The position numbers and the translations under genes were made by a program. From NCBI GenBank assembly GCA_015689745.1, contig WVSO01000034.1, positions 1-32,854 of the forward strand: 32,854 nucleotides of DNA, written 5' to 3'. Source of the DNA: Rhodobacterales bacterium HKCCSP123 (GTDB lineage Bacteria > Pseudomonadota > Alphaproteobacteria > Rhodobacterales > Rhodobacteraceae). How positions within the stretch are numbered: position 1 is the first letter of the stretch; each line of letters begins with the position of its first letter. Below are positions 15,276 through 23,845 of this stretch, in pieces. Below the pieces are notes generated by a model. The model searched no databases. It worked only from the letters and a program-made list of their open reading frames with translations, and was not told where the DNA came from.

Positions 15276-16499
15276 TCAGAATGCCATGTTCAGACCGAAC
15301 GACCAGGTCGAGTCTTCCTCGACGCCGAAGGTCTCACCGTCACCGTAGCCGAAGTGGATCGATGCACCGCCGCCCAGGTCGTAGGCGGCTGCGAGGCCCC
15401 AGCCGGTGATGTTGTCGGACATGCCCAAAGCAGAGACGTCGTACTGACCCCAGTTGACGCCGAGGCTGAGCGCATCGACCGTGTATGCGAAACCGATCGC
15501 AGCGTGGTCGATCTCGATGTCGAGCCCGCCGCCAAAGCTGATCTCGTGACGCGTGAAGTTACCGACGACCTCGAAGCCGTTGACTTCATAGCCGAGGCTG
15601 ATGCCTGCGCCGTCGAAATCGCCCACGGCGGTAATGAGGTTCGTGGTGCCGATCGGAACCAGGTACTCGGTGTTGGTCCACTCACCCCAGAACTGGATCG
15701 ACGGTGTGGCGTCGAGCGTGAGGCCGATTTCACCGGACTGGTAGGCGACGCCGGCAGTGAAGGTGCCTGCACCAGCAGCGGTCTCGTAGGTGGCGCCGAT
15801 ACCCCACATCGGATCCAGAACTTCGTCGTCATCGATCTGGACAGAGACGGCAACGCCGAAGCCGCCGACGCTGTAGTCGTAGCGCAGGATCTGGCCGTCG
15901 TAGCCGAACAGAGCGGCTTCGATGTCGACTTCACCGTCCAGGAACATTTCCCACTTGCTGCCGAGGATGCCCCCCCAGCCGAAAGCGTTGCCGAGATCAT
16001 CGCTCGCGACGTCGATGGAGATCGCCTCATCGGAGTCAGCGTCGAGATCGAACGAAAAAGCCAGCATGTCCGTGATGGCGGCACCCGCCGGGGCATTGGC
16101 GTCAAACTGGTTGTTGCCGTTGTAGCCGGCATGGACGGTGTGGTCATCGTTGATCGATGCCGGGCCGATGCCTGCGTCCTGCAGGGCCCAGTCCATCGCG
16201 CCATCGGTGTCACCCATGGTCAGGGTGCCGAAGTTACCCGAGATGAAGATCGCGACGCCAGCGTCGTCGGTGCCGACTGCGCCCGCGCTTTCATCGAGGT
16301 CGATGGCTGCGCCGAAGGTCAGGCCGTTGTCGGTCTCGCCCGACATGGTGAACGTGACGTCGATGTCCTGGACGAACTGAACGTCCATGTTTTCGCCGCC
16401 CATGATACCCATTTGCGCGACGCCCGACAGGGTAACGTCCGCTGCTGCGAAGCCGCTGGTCGCAACCAGGGCAGTCGTAGCGAAGAGAACCTTTTTCAT
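15276..16499 (-). CDS. Outer-membrane general porin (Gram-negative porin family)
   Basis: A 407-residue outer-membrane beta-barrel for diffusion of small solutes. The first 20 residues are a Sec signal peptide (MKKVLFATTALVATSGFAAA, cleavage before DVTLSG), and DVTLSGVAQMGI begins the first strand as in rhodobacterial porins. The mature part is rich in alternating strands, glycine and acidic residues, without cysteines, and ends in the strand WSFGLNMAF with the terminal phenylalanine needed for BAM-mediated assembly. The start at 16499 is fixed by the signal peptide and a GAGGG Shine-Dalgarno. It is monocistronic, ending in a strong terminator. The long leader up to about 16720 shows no clear promoter by eye. 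Specificity is not readable. Confidence 0.9.
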   Translation of the reverse strand: MKKVLFATTALVATSGFAAADVTLSGVAQMGIMGGENMDVQFVQDIDVTFTMSGETDNGLTFGAAIDLDESAGAVGTDDAGVAIFISGNFGTLTMGDTDGAMDWALQDAGIGPASINDDHTVHAGYNGNNQFDANAPAGAAITDMLAFSFDLDADSDEAISIDVASDDLGNAFGWGGILGSKWEMFLDGEVDIEAALFGYDGQILRYDYSVGGFGVAVSVQIDDDEVLDPMWGIGATYETAAGAGTFTAGVAYQSGEIGLTLDATPSIQFWGEWTNTEYLVPIGTTNLITAVGDFDGAGISLGYEVNGFEVVGNFTRHEISFGGGLDIEIDHAAIGFAYTVDALSLGVNWGQYDVSALGMSDNITGWGLAAAYDLGGGASIHFGYGDGETFGVEEDSTWSFGLNMAF

Positions 16500-16684
16500 G
16501 GTTTTTCCCTCGTGTTCATAGTCAAGGTGCACCTCAAGACGGGGAATCCGAATTGAGTATGTTCCTTCTGTCGCTCCTGCCCCCCTCGATTGCAAGAAAG
16601 CCTGCGGCCCCCCTCGCGTCTTGCCCGGGGCGTGGTGCAGACATGTCACAGTCGGGTGTGGCAGGAGCAATTACCCAAAGACCC

Positions 16685-16713
16685 TTGCCGCCTATGGGGG
16701 GCTCCTGTAGCAA
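16685..16713 (+). promoter_or_regulatory. Candidate promoter for the DUF3576 lipoprotein gene
   Basis: TTGCCG (16685-16690) and TAGCAA (16708-16713) with a 17-base spacer. A start near 16720 would leave a 31-nt leader before the ATG at 16751, supporting that start over the one at 16724. Confidence 0.3.
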
Positions 16714-16750
16714 CGGGGGCTAGATGGTGAACGAAGACAGGGACCGGCAG

Positions 16751-17281
16751 ATGAACGGGCGGCTGGCTAGATTCGCGGGGGGCTTTGCTCTCGTGGCGCT
16801 CCTTGCAGGGTGCGGGGGTGGTGGATTGTTCGGCGGAAGCCGGACCTCTTCCGACGGTGAAACCTTCTTCTCGCGCGACATGAGTCCCGAAACCCGGCGC
16901 CAGCTGGAAGAATCGGGCGCGCTGCCCTCGTCGGACCGCAGCACCATCTGGGATCTCTTCGAGAACGCCGACGATCCGAACGTCACCGTCGAGGTGAACC
17001 GCTACCTCTGGAATGCCTCGCTCGAGGTGCTCGATTTCATGCCCGTCGAAGCAGCCGATCCCTTCTCGGGCATCATCCAGTTCGGCTACGGCACACCGCC
17101 CGGCGGCGGCCGTGCCTATCGCGCGACCGTCTATGTCCAGGACCCCGCCCTCGAGGCGCGCAGCCTGCGCGTCTCGGTCGAGTCGCGCGGCGGCTCGGTC
17201 GGACGCGAGACCGCACGACAGATCGAGGATGCGATCCTGACCCGCGCCCGCCAGCTCCGGATCCGCGACGCGGGCCTCTGA
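16751..17281 (+). CDS. DUF3576 domain lipoprotein
   Basis: A predicted lipoprotein of 176 residues. The signal peptide [21 protein letters not shown] ends in a lipobox LLAGC (cysteine at residue 21), and the rest is a DUF3576 domain with [39 protein letters not shown] and a C-terminal [16 protein letters not shown]. The function is unknown; its constant position in front of leuS in related genomes, as I recall it, and its lipid anchor suggest an envelope role. I choose 16751 because AGGGA lies seven bases upstream and the signal peptide then has a normal n-region; an ATG at 16724 would add nine charged residues. A terminator separates it from leuS. Confidence 0.85.
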   Translation: MNGRLARFAGGFALVALLAGCGGGGLFGGSRTSSDGETFFSRDMSPETRRQLEESGALPSSDRSTIWDLFENADDPNVTVEVNRYLWNASLEVLDFMPVEAADPFSGIIQFGYGTPPGGGRAYRATVYVQDPALEARSLRVSVESRGGSVGRETARQIEDAILTRARQLRIRDAGL

Positions 17282-17315
17282 CGGCTTTACGGCGCGCGCG
17301 TCGCACACTAACACC

Positions 17316-17348
17316 ACGCCGGGCCGCCTGAGCCCGGCGTTTTCGTTT
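17316..17348 (+). terminator. Intrinsic terminator after the DUF3576 gene
   Basis: ACGCCGGGC (17316-17324), 7-base loop, GCCCGGCGT (17332-17340), followed by TTTCGTTT. A 9-bp stem, 35 bases past the stop and just before leuS, so leuS either reads through or has its own promoter. Confidence 0.85.
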
Positions 17349-17369
17349 CATGATCAAGGACCGCACGAG

Positions 17370-19934
17370 ATGTCCCGCTACGACCCCGCGACGCTGGAAC
17401 CGAAATGGCAGAAGGCCTGGGACGAGGCCGGAACCTTCCTTGCGCGGCGGTCGGACGACAAGCCGAAGTATTACGTGCTCGAGATGTTCCCCTACCCCTC
17501 GGGCCGCATCCACATCGGGCATGTGCGGAACTACACGATGGGCGACGTGATCGCGCGCTACAAGCTTGCGAACGGGTTCAACGTGCTGCACCCGATGGGC
17601 TTCGACGCCTTCGGCATGCCCGCCGAGAACGCCGCGATGGCGTCGGGCGGGCACCCTGCCGACTGGACCTATTCCAACATCGACACGATGGTCGCGCAGA
17701 TGAAGCCGCTGGGCTTCGGCCTCGACTGGTCGCGCATGTTCGCCACCTGCGACCCGGAGTATTACGGCCAGCAGCAGGCGCTGTTCCTCGATTTCCTCGA
17801 GCGCGGGCTGGTCTACCGCAAGAACGCCGTGGTGAACTGGGATCCGGTCGACATGACCGTTCTGGCCAACGAGCAGGTGATCGACGGCAAGGGCTGGCGC
17901 TCGGGCGCCGAGGTGGAACGCCGCGAGCTGACGCAGTGGTTCTTCAAGATCAGCGATTTCTCGGGCGAATTGCTCGATGCGCTCGACGGGCTCGACGACT
18001 GGCCGGCCAAGGTCAAGCTGATGCAGGCCAACTGGATCGGCCGCTCGCGCGGTCTGCAATTCGCCTTCGGCCTCGTGGAGCCGACCCGCGGCCACGACCG
18101 GGTGGAGGTCTACACGACGCGGCCCGACACGCTTCTGGGGGCAAGCTTCGTCGGCATCTCGCCCGATCACCCCATCGCCAAGGAGCTGGAGGCGCACGAC
18201 CCCAAGGTCGCCGAGTTCTGCGCGCAGGCCCGCAAGGGCGGCACTACGGAAGAGGCGCTGGAAAAGGCCGAGAAACTCGGCTTCGACACCGGGTTGCGCT
18301 GCCGCCACCCCTTCGACACCGCATGGGAACTGCCGGTCTACATCGCCAATTTCATCCTGATGGATTACGGCACCGGCGCGATCTTCGGCTGCCCGGCCCA
18401 TGACCAGCGCGACCTCGATTTCGCACGGAAATACCACCTGCCCGTCATCTCGACCTTCGTCCCGCTCAAGGGCGATCACGTGAAGCCCGAGGACGGCGGC
18501 GAGGCCTATGTGCCCCCGAAGCCCGACAAGGTCCGCTGGACCCTCCCCTTCAACTGGGCGGAAGAGGCCACCGGGGACGAGGCGATCGACGCCGCCATCG
18601 CCTTTTGCGAGGGCAAGGGCGTCGGCCAGGGCGTCACCAAGTTCCGCCTGCGCGACTGGGGGCTCAGCCGCCAGCGCTACTGGGGCTGCCCCATCCCCGT
18701 CGTGCATTGCGACGACTGCGGCGTGGTGCCCGAGAAGAAGGAAAACCTCCCCGTCGAACTGCCCCGCGACGTCAGCTTCGACGTGCCCGGCAATCCGCTC
18801 GACCGTCACCCCACCTGGCGCGACACCCCCTGCCCCGCCTGCGGCAAGCCCGCCCGCCGCGAAACCGACACGATGGACACCTTCGTCGATTCGTCCTGGT
18901 ATTTCGCCCGCTTCACCGCGCCCCATGCCGCGACGCCCACCGACATGGAGGACGCCGCCTACTGGATGAACGTCGACCAGTACATCGGCGGCATCGAGCA
19001 CGCGATCCTGCACCTGCTCTATTCCCGCTTCTTCGCCCGCGCGATGCACATCTGCGGCCACCTGCCGGAGAAGTCGAAGGAACCCTTCAACGCCCTCTTC
19101 ACGCAAGGCATGGTCACCCACGCGATCTTCCAGACGAAGGACGCCAATGGCCGCCCCGTCTACCACTACCCCGAGGACGTGGAGCTGCGCGACGGCCGAG
19201 GCTTCCTAGAGGACGGCACCGAGGTCGAGATCATCCCCTCGGCCAAGATGTCCAAGTCGAAGAACAACGTCGTCGACCCGGTCAACATCATCGCCACCTA
19301 CGGCGCCGACACCGCCCGCTGGTTCGTCCTGAGCGATTCGCCCCCCGAGCGCGACGTGGAATGGACCGCCGCCGGCGCCGAGGCCGCCTCCAAGCACCTC
19401 GCCCGCGTCTACCGCATCGCCTCCGAGATCGCGGGTGACGACACCCCGGCCAACGACGCCGACGAGCCCCTCCTGCGCGAGATGCACAAGGCGATCTTCG
19501 ACGTGACGAACGGCGTCGAAAGCTTCGGCTTCAACGCCGCCATCGCCAAGCTCTACGCCTTCACCAACAGCCTGGGCAAATCGGCGGCGGGCGCAGAGGC
19601 CAAGCGCCGGGCCGCGAAAACGCTGGCGCAGCTCATGTCGCCGATGACCCCGCACCTCGCCGAAGAGGTCTGGGCGATGCTCGGCGGCGAAGGCCTGATC
19701 GCCAACGCCCCCTGGCCGGTCGCCGACGAGGCGATGCTGGTTTCCGACACCGTCACCCTGCCGATCCAGATCAACGGCAAGCGGCGCTCGGAAATCACCG
19801 TCGCCAAGGACGCCACGAAGGAAGAGGTTGAAAAACACGCGCTGGCCGACGACGCTGTGCAAAAGGCGCTGGCCGGTGGCCAGCCGAAGAAACTCATCGT
19901 CGTGCCGGGCCGAATCGTGAATGTCGTCATCTGA
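17370..19934 (+). CDS. leuS: Leucyl-tRNA synthetase
   Basis: Class Ia aminoacyl-tRNA synthetase charging tRNA-Leu, cytoplasmic, 854 residues as expected. The nucleotide-binding signature [16 protein letters not shown] (HIGH at 48-51) and KMSKS (626-630, in [11 protein letters not shown]) are intact. Between them lie the inserted CP1 editing domain (about 225-420, with [12 protein letters not shown] and [16 protein letters not shown]) and a zinc-knuckle region (CDDCG and CPACG). The C-terminus ends in the usual [15 protein letters not shown] strand. The start at 17370 has AAGGA nine bases ahead. It leads the operon leuS-lptE-holA-GST; its last 14 bases overlap lptE. Confidence 0.97.
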   Translation: MSRYDPATLEPKWQKAWDEAGTFLARRSDDKPKYYVLEMFPYPSGRIHIGHVRNYTMGDVIARYKLANGFNVLHPMGFDAFGMPAENAAMASGGHPADWTYSNIDTMVAQMKPLGFGLDWSRMFATCDPEYYGQQQALFLDFLERGLVYRKNAVVNWDPVDMTVLANEQVIDGKGWRSGAEVERRELTQWFFKISDFSGELLDALDGLDDWPAKVKLMQANWIGRSRGLQFAFGLVEPTRGHDRVEVYTTRPDTLLGASFVGISPDHPIAKELEAHDPKVAEFCAQARKGGTTEEALEKAEKLGFDTGLRCRHPFDTAWELPVYIANFILMDYGTGAIFGCPAHDQRDLDFARKYHLPVISTFVPLKGDHVKPEDGGEAYVPPKPDKVRWTLPFNWAEEATGDEAIDAAIAFCEGKGVGQGVTKFRLRDWGLSRQRYWGCPIPVVHCDDCGVVPEKKENLPVELPRDVSFDVPGNPLDRHPTWRDTPCPACGKPARRETDTMDTFVDSSWYFARFTAPHAATPTDMEDAAYWMNVDQYIGGIEHAILHLLYSRFFARAMHICGHLPEKSKEPFNALFTQGMVTHAIFQTKDANGRPVYHYPEDVELRDGRGFLEDGTEVEIIPSAKMSKSKNNVVDPVNIIATYGADTARWFVLSDSPPERDVEWTAAGAEAASKHLARVYRIASEIAGDDTPANDADEPLLREMHKAIFDVTNGVESFGFNAAIAKLYAFTNSLGKSAAGAEAKRRAAKTLAQLMSPMTPHLAEEVWAMLGGEGLIANAPWPVADEAMLVSDTVTLPIQINGKRRSEITVAKDATKEEVEKHALADDAVQKALAGGQPKKLIVVPGRIVNVVI

Positions 19935-20412
19935 CCGCCGCAGCTTCCTGACGCTTCTGGCCGCCGCCCCGCTCGCGGCCTGCGGCTTCACGCCGGTCTA
20001 CGGGCCGAACGGTGCGGGGGGCGCCCTGCGCGACCGGCTCCGGATCGAACCGCCCGACACGCGGCTGGGCTTCGTCCTCGTCTCCCGGCTCGAGGACCGG
20101 CTGGGCCGGGCCACCGCCCCGACCCACGTCCTGACCTGGGACATCGAGACGGACGAGCGCGACCTCGCCATCACCGGCACCGATGACATCACCCGCATCA
20201 ACGTGACCGGCACCCTCAGCTTCGCCGTGACCGAGGCGGGCAGCGACAGGCGCGTGCAATCGGGCGAGGTCTCGACCTTCACCGCCTATTCCACGACCGG
20301 CTCGCCCGTGTCGACCGCCGCCGCCCGCCGCGATGCCGAGGACCGGCTGATGGTCGCGCTGGCCGATCAGCTCGTCTCGCGCCTCCTGTCGGGCGCGCCC
20401 GACTGGGCATGA
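19921..20412 (+). CDS. lptE: LPS-assembly lipoprotein LptE
   Basis: A 163-residue outer-membrane lipoprotein that plugs the LptD barrel and completes the LPS export machine. The signal [21 protein letters not shown] ends in a lipobox (cysteine 21), and the following GFTPVYGP is the characteristic start of mature LptE. The domain then shows strand segments [16 protein letters not shown] and [14 protein letters not shown] and a final helix ending in [11 protein letters not shown]. Sequence conservation in LptE is low, but position between leuS and holA is the classical one. The first residues contain arginines (DRR), so a Tat-like appearance is possible but Sec is more likely. It overlaps leuS by 14 bases and holA by 4. 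Confidence 0.88.
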   Translation: MSSSDRRSFLTLLAAAPLAACGFTPVYGPNGAGGALRDRLRIEPPDTRLGFVLVSRLEDRLGRATAPTHVLTWDIETDERDLAITGTDDITRINVTGTLSFAVTEAGSDRRVQSGEVSTFTAYSTTGSPVSTAAARRDAEDRLMVALADQLVSRLLSGAPDWA

Positions 20413-21440
20413 AGCTTTCCCCGCGCGACGTCGCCGCCTACACGCGCAAACCCGACAGCTCCGCCGCGGGCTGCCTCATCTTCGGCGATGACGCCATGCG
20501 CGTCGCCCTGCGCCGGCAGGAGCTGCTGAAAAACCTGCTCGGCCCCGGCGCGGAAGAGGAAATGCGCCTCACCCGCATGGACGCGGCCGAGCTGCGCTCC
20601 GACCCCGCCCGGCTGATCGACGCGATGAAGGCCACGGGCTTCTTCCCCGGCCCCCGCGCCGTCTTCGTCGAGGGCGCGGGCGACGGCCTCGCCCCGGTGT
20701 TCGAGGCGGCGCTGGCCGACTGGCAGCCCGGCGATGCGCAGATCATCGCCACCGCCGGGCGGCTGACCGCGAAATCCGCGCTGCGCAAGCTCTTCGAAGG
20801 CCACAAGACCGCGCGCGCCGCCGCGATCTACGACGACCCGCCCGGCCGCGCCGAGATCGAGACGCTTCTGACCGAGGCGGGCCTGCGCGACCTCCCCCGC
20901 GAGGCGATGGGCGATCTCGAGGCGCTGGCGCGCAGCCTGCCGCCCGGCGATTTCCGCCAGACGGTCGAGAAACTCGGCCTCTACAAGCGCGGCGATCCCG
21001 CGCCGGTCTCCCCCGCCGATATCGCCGCCGTCGCCCCGATGACGATCGAGGCGGAGCTCGACGACATCCTCCACGCCACCGCCGAATCGGAACAGGGCGC
21101 GATCGGCCCGATCCTCGCGCGGCTCTCCGGGCAGGGGGTGACGCCCGTGTCGCTCTGCATCGCGGCCCTCCGCCATTTCCGCGCGCTCCACGCCGCCGCC
21201 TGCCACCCCAACGGCCCCGCCGCGGGGCTGCAGGCGCAGCGCCCGCCGGTCTTCGGCCCGCGCCGCGACCGGATGCTGCGGCAGGCGCAGCGCTGGGGCA
21301 CGCCGCAACTGGAAACCGCGCTCTCCCTGCTGGTCGAGACCGACCTGACCTTGCGCTCGGCGCAAAGCGCGCCGCAAATGGCGCTGATGGAACGCACATT
21401 GATCCGGCTCGCCATGATGCCGGGCAGACGGGGACGCTGA
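20409..21440 (+). CDS. holA: DNA polymerase III delta subunit
   Basis: The clamp-loader wrench that opens the beta clamp during replication, 343 residues, matching the family length. The N-terminal domain has GCLIFGDDAMRVALRRQELL (about 18-37), then AMKATGFFPGPRAVFVEGAGDGL, and a three-domain layout with a C-terminal collar domain (about 210-340) carrying SVSLCIAAL-like and RRDRMLRQAQRW helices. Individual motifs are weak in this family, so the call also rests on the invariant leuS-lptE-holA order. The ATG overlaps the lptE stop (ATGA), and its own stop overlaps the next ATG by one base, so the operon is translationally coupled throughout. Confidence 0.88.
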   Translation: MKLSPRDVAAYTRKPDSSAAGCLIFGDDAMRVALRRQELLKNLLGPGAEEEMRLTRMDAAELRSDPARLIDAMKATGFFPGPRAVFVEGAGDGLAPVFEAALADWQPGDAQIIATAGRLTAKSALRKLFEGHKTARAAAIYDDPPGRAEIETLLTEAGLRDLPREAMGDLEALARSLPPGDFRQTVEKLGLYKRGDPAPVSPADIAAVAPMTIEAELDDILHATAESEQGAIGPILARLSGQGVTPVSLCIAALRHFRALHAAACHPNGPAAGLQAQRPPVFGPRRDRMLRQAQRWGTPQLETALSLLVETDLTLRSAQSAPQMALMERTLIRLAMMPGRRGR

Positions 21441-22033
21441 TGGGCTACACGGTGATCGGGAACGTCAAGTCGCGCGCGCTGCGCGTGCTCTGGACGCTGG
21501 AGGAACTGGGTCTCGACTACGAGCATGTCGACGCGGGCCCCCGCTCGGACGAGGTCACGCGCATCAGCCCCGCGGGAAAGGTGCCCGTGCTGGTCGTCGA
21601 TGGCGTGCCGATCACGGATTCGGTGGCGATCATGACCTTCCTCGCCGATCGCCACGGCGCGCTGACCTTCCCCGCGGGCACGATCGACCGCGCCCGGCAG
21701 GACAGCCTCACCCAGATGATCCTCGACGAGATCGACGCGGTCCTCTGGACCGCCGCGCGCCACAGCTTCGTCCTCCCCGAGGAATTGCGCGTCGAGGGGA
21801 TCAAGGACAGCCTCAAGTGGGAATTCGCGAAAAGCGAAACCGCACTCGTCCGTCGCATGGCCGAGGACGGCCCCTTCCTGATGGGCGAGACCATGACCAT
21901 CGCCGACATCCTGCTCGCCCATTGCGGCGGCTGGGCCATCGCGGCGAAGTTCCCGATCTCCGAGCCGCGCCTGCGCGACCACATCGCCATGATGCGCGAC
22001 CGCCCCGCCTTCCACCGGGCGCTCGGCGCGTGA
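21440..22033 (+). CDS. Glutathione S-transferase family protein
   Basis: A 197-residue cytosolic GST-type protein. The N-terminal thioredoxin-like domain has SRALRVLWTLEELGLDYE (about 11-28), the cis-proline GKVPVLVVDG and TDSVAIMTFLADRHG, where D and S bind the gamma-glutamyl part of glutathione. The all-helical C-terminal half has the capping motif MTIADILLAHCGGWA. The substrate is unknown. Its start overlaps the holA stop by one base (TGATG), so it is the last gene of the leuS operon. The N-terminal serine of SRALR is the likely catalytic residue if it is active. Confidence 0.87.
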   Translation: MGYTVIGNVKSRALRVLWTLEELGLDYEHVDAGPRSDEVTRISPAGKVPVLVVDGVPITDSVAIMTFLADRHGALTFPAGTIDRARQDSLTQMILDEIDAVLWTAARHSFVLPEELRVEGIKDSLKWEFAKSETALVRRMAEDGPFLMGETMTIADILLAHCGGWAIAAKFPISEPRLRDHIAMMRDRPAFHRALGA

Positions 22034-22155
22034 CCCCCCGCTCAGGGTCGGCCCGCGCCAACCACCCGGAGCGACACCGGCCCGCCCGCCCATGACCGGA
22101 CAAGTCGCAACGCTCCGTCAAGGTTAACGCGCGCCCTCTCCCCTTCTCCGTTTCG

Positions 22156-22199
22156 AAAATATCCCGGGGGAGTCGCGAAGCGACGGGGGCAGAGCCCCC
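22156..22199. repeat. GC-rich extragenic repeat with two hairpins (REP-like)
   Basis: The block AAATATCCCGGGGGAGTCG onward holds GTCGC-GAA-GCGAC (22172-22184) immediately followed by GGGGGC-AGA-GCCCCC (22185-22199). I recall near-identical stretches scattered between genes in roseobacter genomes. It lies between two convergent genes and could act as a bidirectional terminator. Repeated occurrence cannot be shown within this window, where I see only one copy. Confidence 0.55.
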
Positions 22200-22233
22200 T
22201 ACTTCCGGAGCGACCTCGCCATATGCACGCGGT

Positions 22234-22262
22234 GTGTACGGGGTGTGTACGGCCCGTGTACG
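22234..22262. repeat. Three GTGTACG copies at exact 11-base spacing
   Basis: GTGTACG begins at 22234, 22245 and 22256, one per 11 bases, so all three lie on the same face of the helix. The first two copies are embedded in the longer GGTGTGTACGG. The array ends seven bases before the flavoprotein stop codon (22269). No protein is known to me that binds it. Confidence 0.55.
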
Positions 22263-22268
22263 CGCCTT

Positions 22269-23444
22269 TCAGCGCCCCCAACCTGCCGCATGCCGCCCGG
22301 CCCAGCGCCCCGTCGCAAGACAGCCGGTGATGAGATAGCCGCCCGTCGGCGCCTCCCAATCCAGCATCTCGCCCGCCACGAAGACGCCGCGCAGCGCCCG
22401 CAGCATCAAGCCCTCGTCGATGCCTGCGCGCGTCACCCCGCCGGCCGTGGAAATCGCCTCGTCCATCGGTCGCGGGCCTTGGTGCCTGATCTCCAACCCC
22501 TTGATCAACAGCGCCAATTCCACCCCCTCAGGCAAGGGTCGCCCGAATTCCTGCACCAAGGCCCGCTTCACCGGGTCAAGCTTCAGCGCCTTCTCGAGGT
22601 GCTGCGACACCGTCCGCTTCCTCGGCCGCGCGGCGAGCCGCGCCGCGACCTCCTCCACGTCCAGATCGGGCAGCAGGTCCACCACCAGCGCCGCGCCGTC
22701 GCGCACCTCCGCCGAGACGGCATAGACCCCGCCTCCCTCGACCCCGCGGGCCGAGACCACGAACTCGCCCATCACCCAGGTTTCATTGGCTTTTTTCAGC
22801 GCCACGCCCTTCACCGGGCTGCCGAAATGGGTCGCCATGTGGGGCGACCAATCGACCCTGAACCCCATGTTCGCAGGCCGGAACGGCGCCAGGTCCACGC
22901 CCCTTGCCGCCAACAACCCGGCCCATGTCCCGTCCGACCCCAACCGCGCCCAGCTCGCCCCGCCAAGCGCCAGAACCACCACACGCGGCGCCAGCAGGCG
23001 AAGACCCTGACGCGTCTCGAACAGCCAGTCGGCCCCCTGCCAGCCCGCCCAGCGCCAGCCCAGCCGCAACTCCGCCGGAACGCGCCGCAACCACGCCCGC
23101 AGGAGCGGCGAGGCCTTCATCGCAACCGGGAACACGCGGCCCGAAGAGCCGGTGAACACCGGCTGTCCCAACGCTTCGGCCCAGGCCATGACCTCCGCCG
23201 GTCCCATGTCCCGCAGCATCGGCGAAAGCCAGGGCGCGGCTTCGCCGAAGGCCGCGACAAACCGTTCGAAAGGCTCGTCTTTCGTCAGGTTCAGCCCCGA
23301 CTTTCCCGCCATCAGGAACTTGCGGCCCGCCGATGGCTTGCCCTCGGCGATGACGACCGAGCGCCCCGCGCGCGCCAGTTCCCCGGCGGCCATGAGCCCG
23401 GCGGGGCCTGCCCCGATCACCAGCGCATCGACCGCCTCAGCCAT
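22269..23444 (-). CDS. TIGR03862-type flavoprotein (NAD(P)/FAD-dependent oxidoreductase)
   Basis: A 391-residue flavoprotein of the HI0933/TIGR03862 group. It opens with the FAD-binding Rossmann motif LVIGAGPAGLMAAGELARAG (GAGPAG at 11-16), then EGKPSAGRKFLMAGKSGLNLT, the family block, and VVVLALGGASWARLGSDG in the middle. The C-terminus has GVFVAGEMLDWEAPTGGYLITGCLATG, the second FAD-contact motif. No reaction is established for this group. I choose 23444 (MAEAVDALVIGAGPAG) with AAGGGC just ahead; an ATG at 23486 would add 14 residues and overlap the divergent HNH gene's start codon. The stop is followed by a tandem GTGTACG array. Confidence 0.85.
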   Translation of the reverse strand: MAEAVDALVIGAGPAGLMAAGELARAGRSVVIAEGKPSAGRKFLMAGKSGLNLTKDEPFERFVAAFGEAAPWLSPMLRDMGPAEVMAWAEALGQPVFTGSSGRVFPVAMKASPLLRAWLRRVPAELRLGWRWAGWQGADWLFETRQGLRLLAPRVVVLALGGASWARLGSDGTWAGLLAARGVDLAPFRPANMGFRVDWSPHMATHFGSPVKGVALKKANETWVMGEFVVSARGVEGGGVYAVSAEVRDGAALVVDLLPDLDVEEVAARLAARPRKRTVSQHLEKALKLDPVKRALVQEFGRPLPEGVELALLIKGLEIRHQGPRPMDEAISTAGGVTRAGIDEGLMLRALRGVFVAGEMLDWEAPTGGYLITGCLATGRWAGRHAAGWGR

Positions 23445-23484
23445 GCCCTTGCCCCCGGCCGACCCTGCACCACACTCCCCCATC

Positions 23485-23790
23485 ATGGAGGACGCACCGA
23501 TCTGCCCGCTGTGCCAGCGCCCGATCCCGCCCGGCGCGAAGCAAAGCCTGCATCACCTGACGCCCAAGCTCAGGGGCGGCAAGGGCGGTCCGACCGTGCT
23601 TCTTCACCAGATCTGCCACAACGAGATCCACGCGACCCTCTCCGAGGCCGAATTGGCCCGCAATTACAACACCGTCGAGGCGCTGCGCGCCCATCCGCGG
23701 CTGGCGGCCTTCCTCGCCTGGGTGGCGAAACGCCCGCCCGACTTCCATTCCAAGACCCCCGGTGCGCGCCGCGGCTGGAAGCGGCGCTAG
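23485..23790 (+). CDS. Small HNH endonuclease-like protein
   Basis: A 101-residue HNH-type protein. It has a zinc knuckle CPLC (C7-C10) paired with ICHNEIH (C44 and H49), and the HNH core histidines in SLHHLTPKLRGG (H23-H24) with N46 as the middle residue. HNH domains cut or nick nucleic acid, but small solitary ones of this kind in alphaproteobacteria have no proven role. Residues after about 60 are helical and basic (RRGWKRR at the end), suitable for DNA contact. The gene is divergent from the flavoprotein, with start codons 40 bases apart, and converges on the crotonase gene. No toxin or methylase partner is adjacent. Confidence 0.75.
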   Translation: MEDAPICPLCQRPIPPGAKQSLHHLTPKLRGGKGGPTVLLHQICHNEIHATLSEAELARNYNTVEALRAHPRLAAFLAWVAKRPPDFHSKTPGARRGWKRR

Positions 23791-23845
23791 CGCCTGCCAC
23801 CAGGTCCGGGCGGCAAGAGGCCTGTGCCCACCCCCTGCGACATGC

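Noticed and set aside
17286-17314. Promoter for leuS (TTTACG-N17-TAACAC)
   Set aside because: Its start would lie inside the terminator hairpin, and the hexamers are weak.
17073-19166. A 697-codon minus-strand frame opposite leuS
   Set aside because: Antisense shadow of a highly conserved gene.
22172-22199. CRISPR or phage attachment site
   Set aside because: Only one copy of each hairpin and no spaced direct repeats; it fits a REP-like element better.
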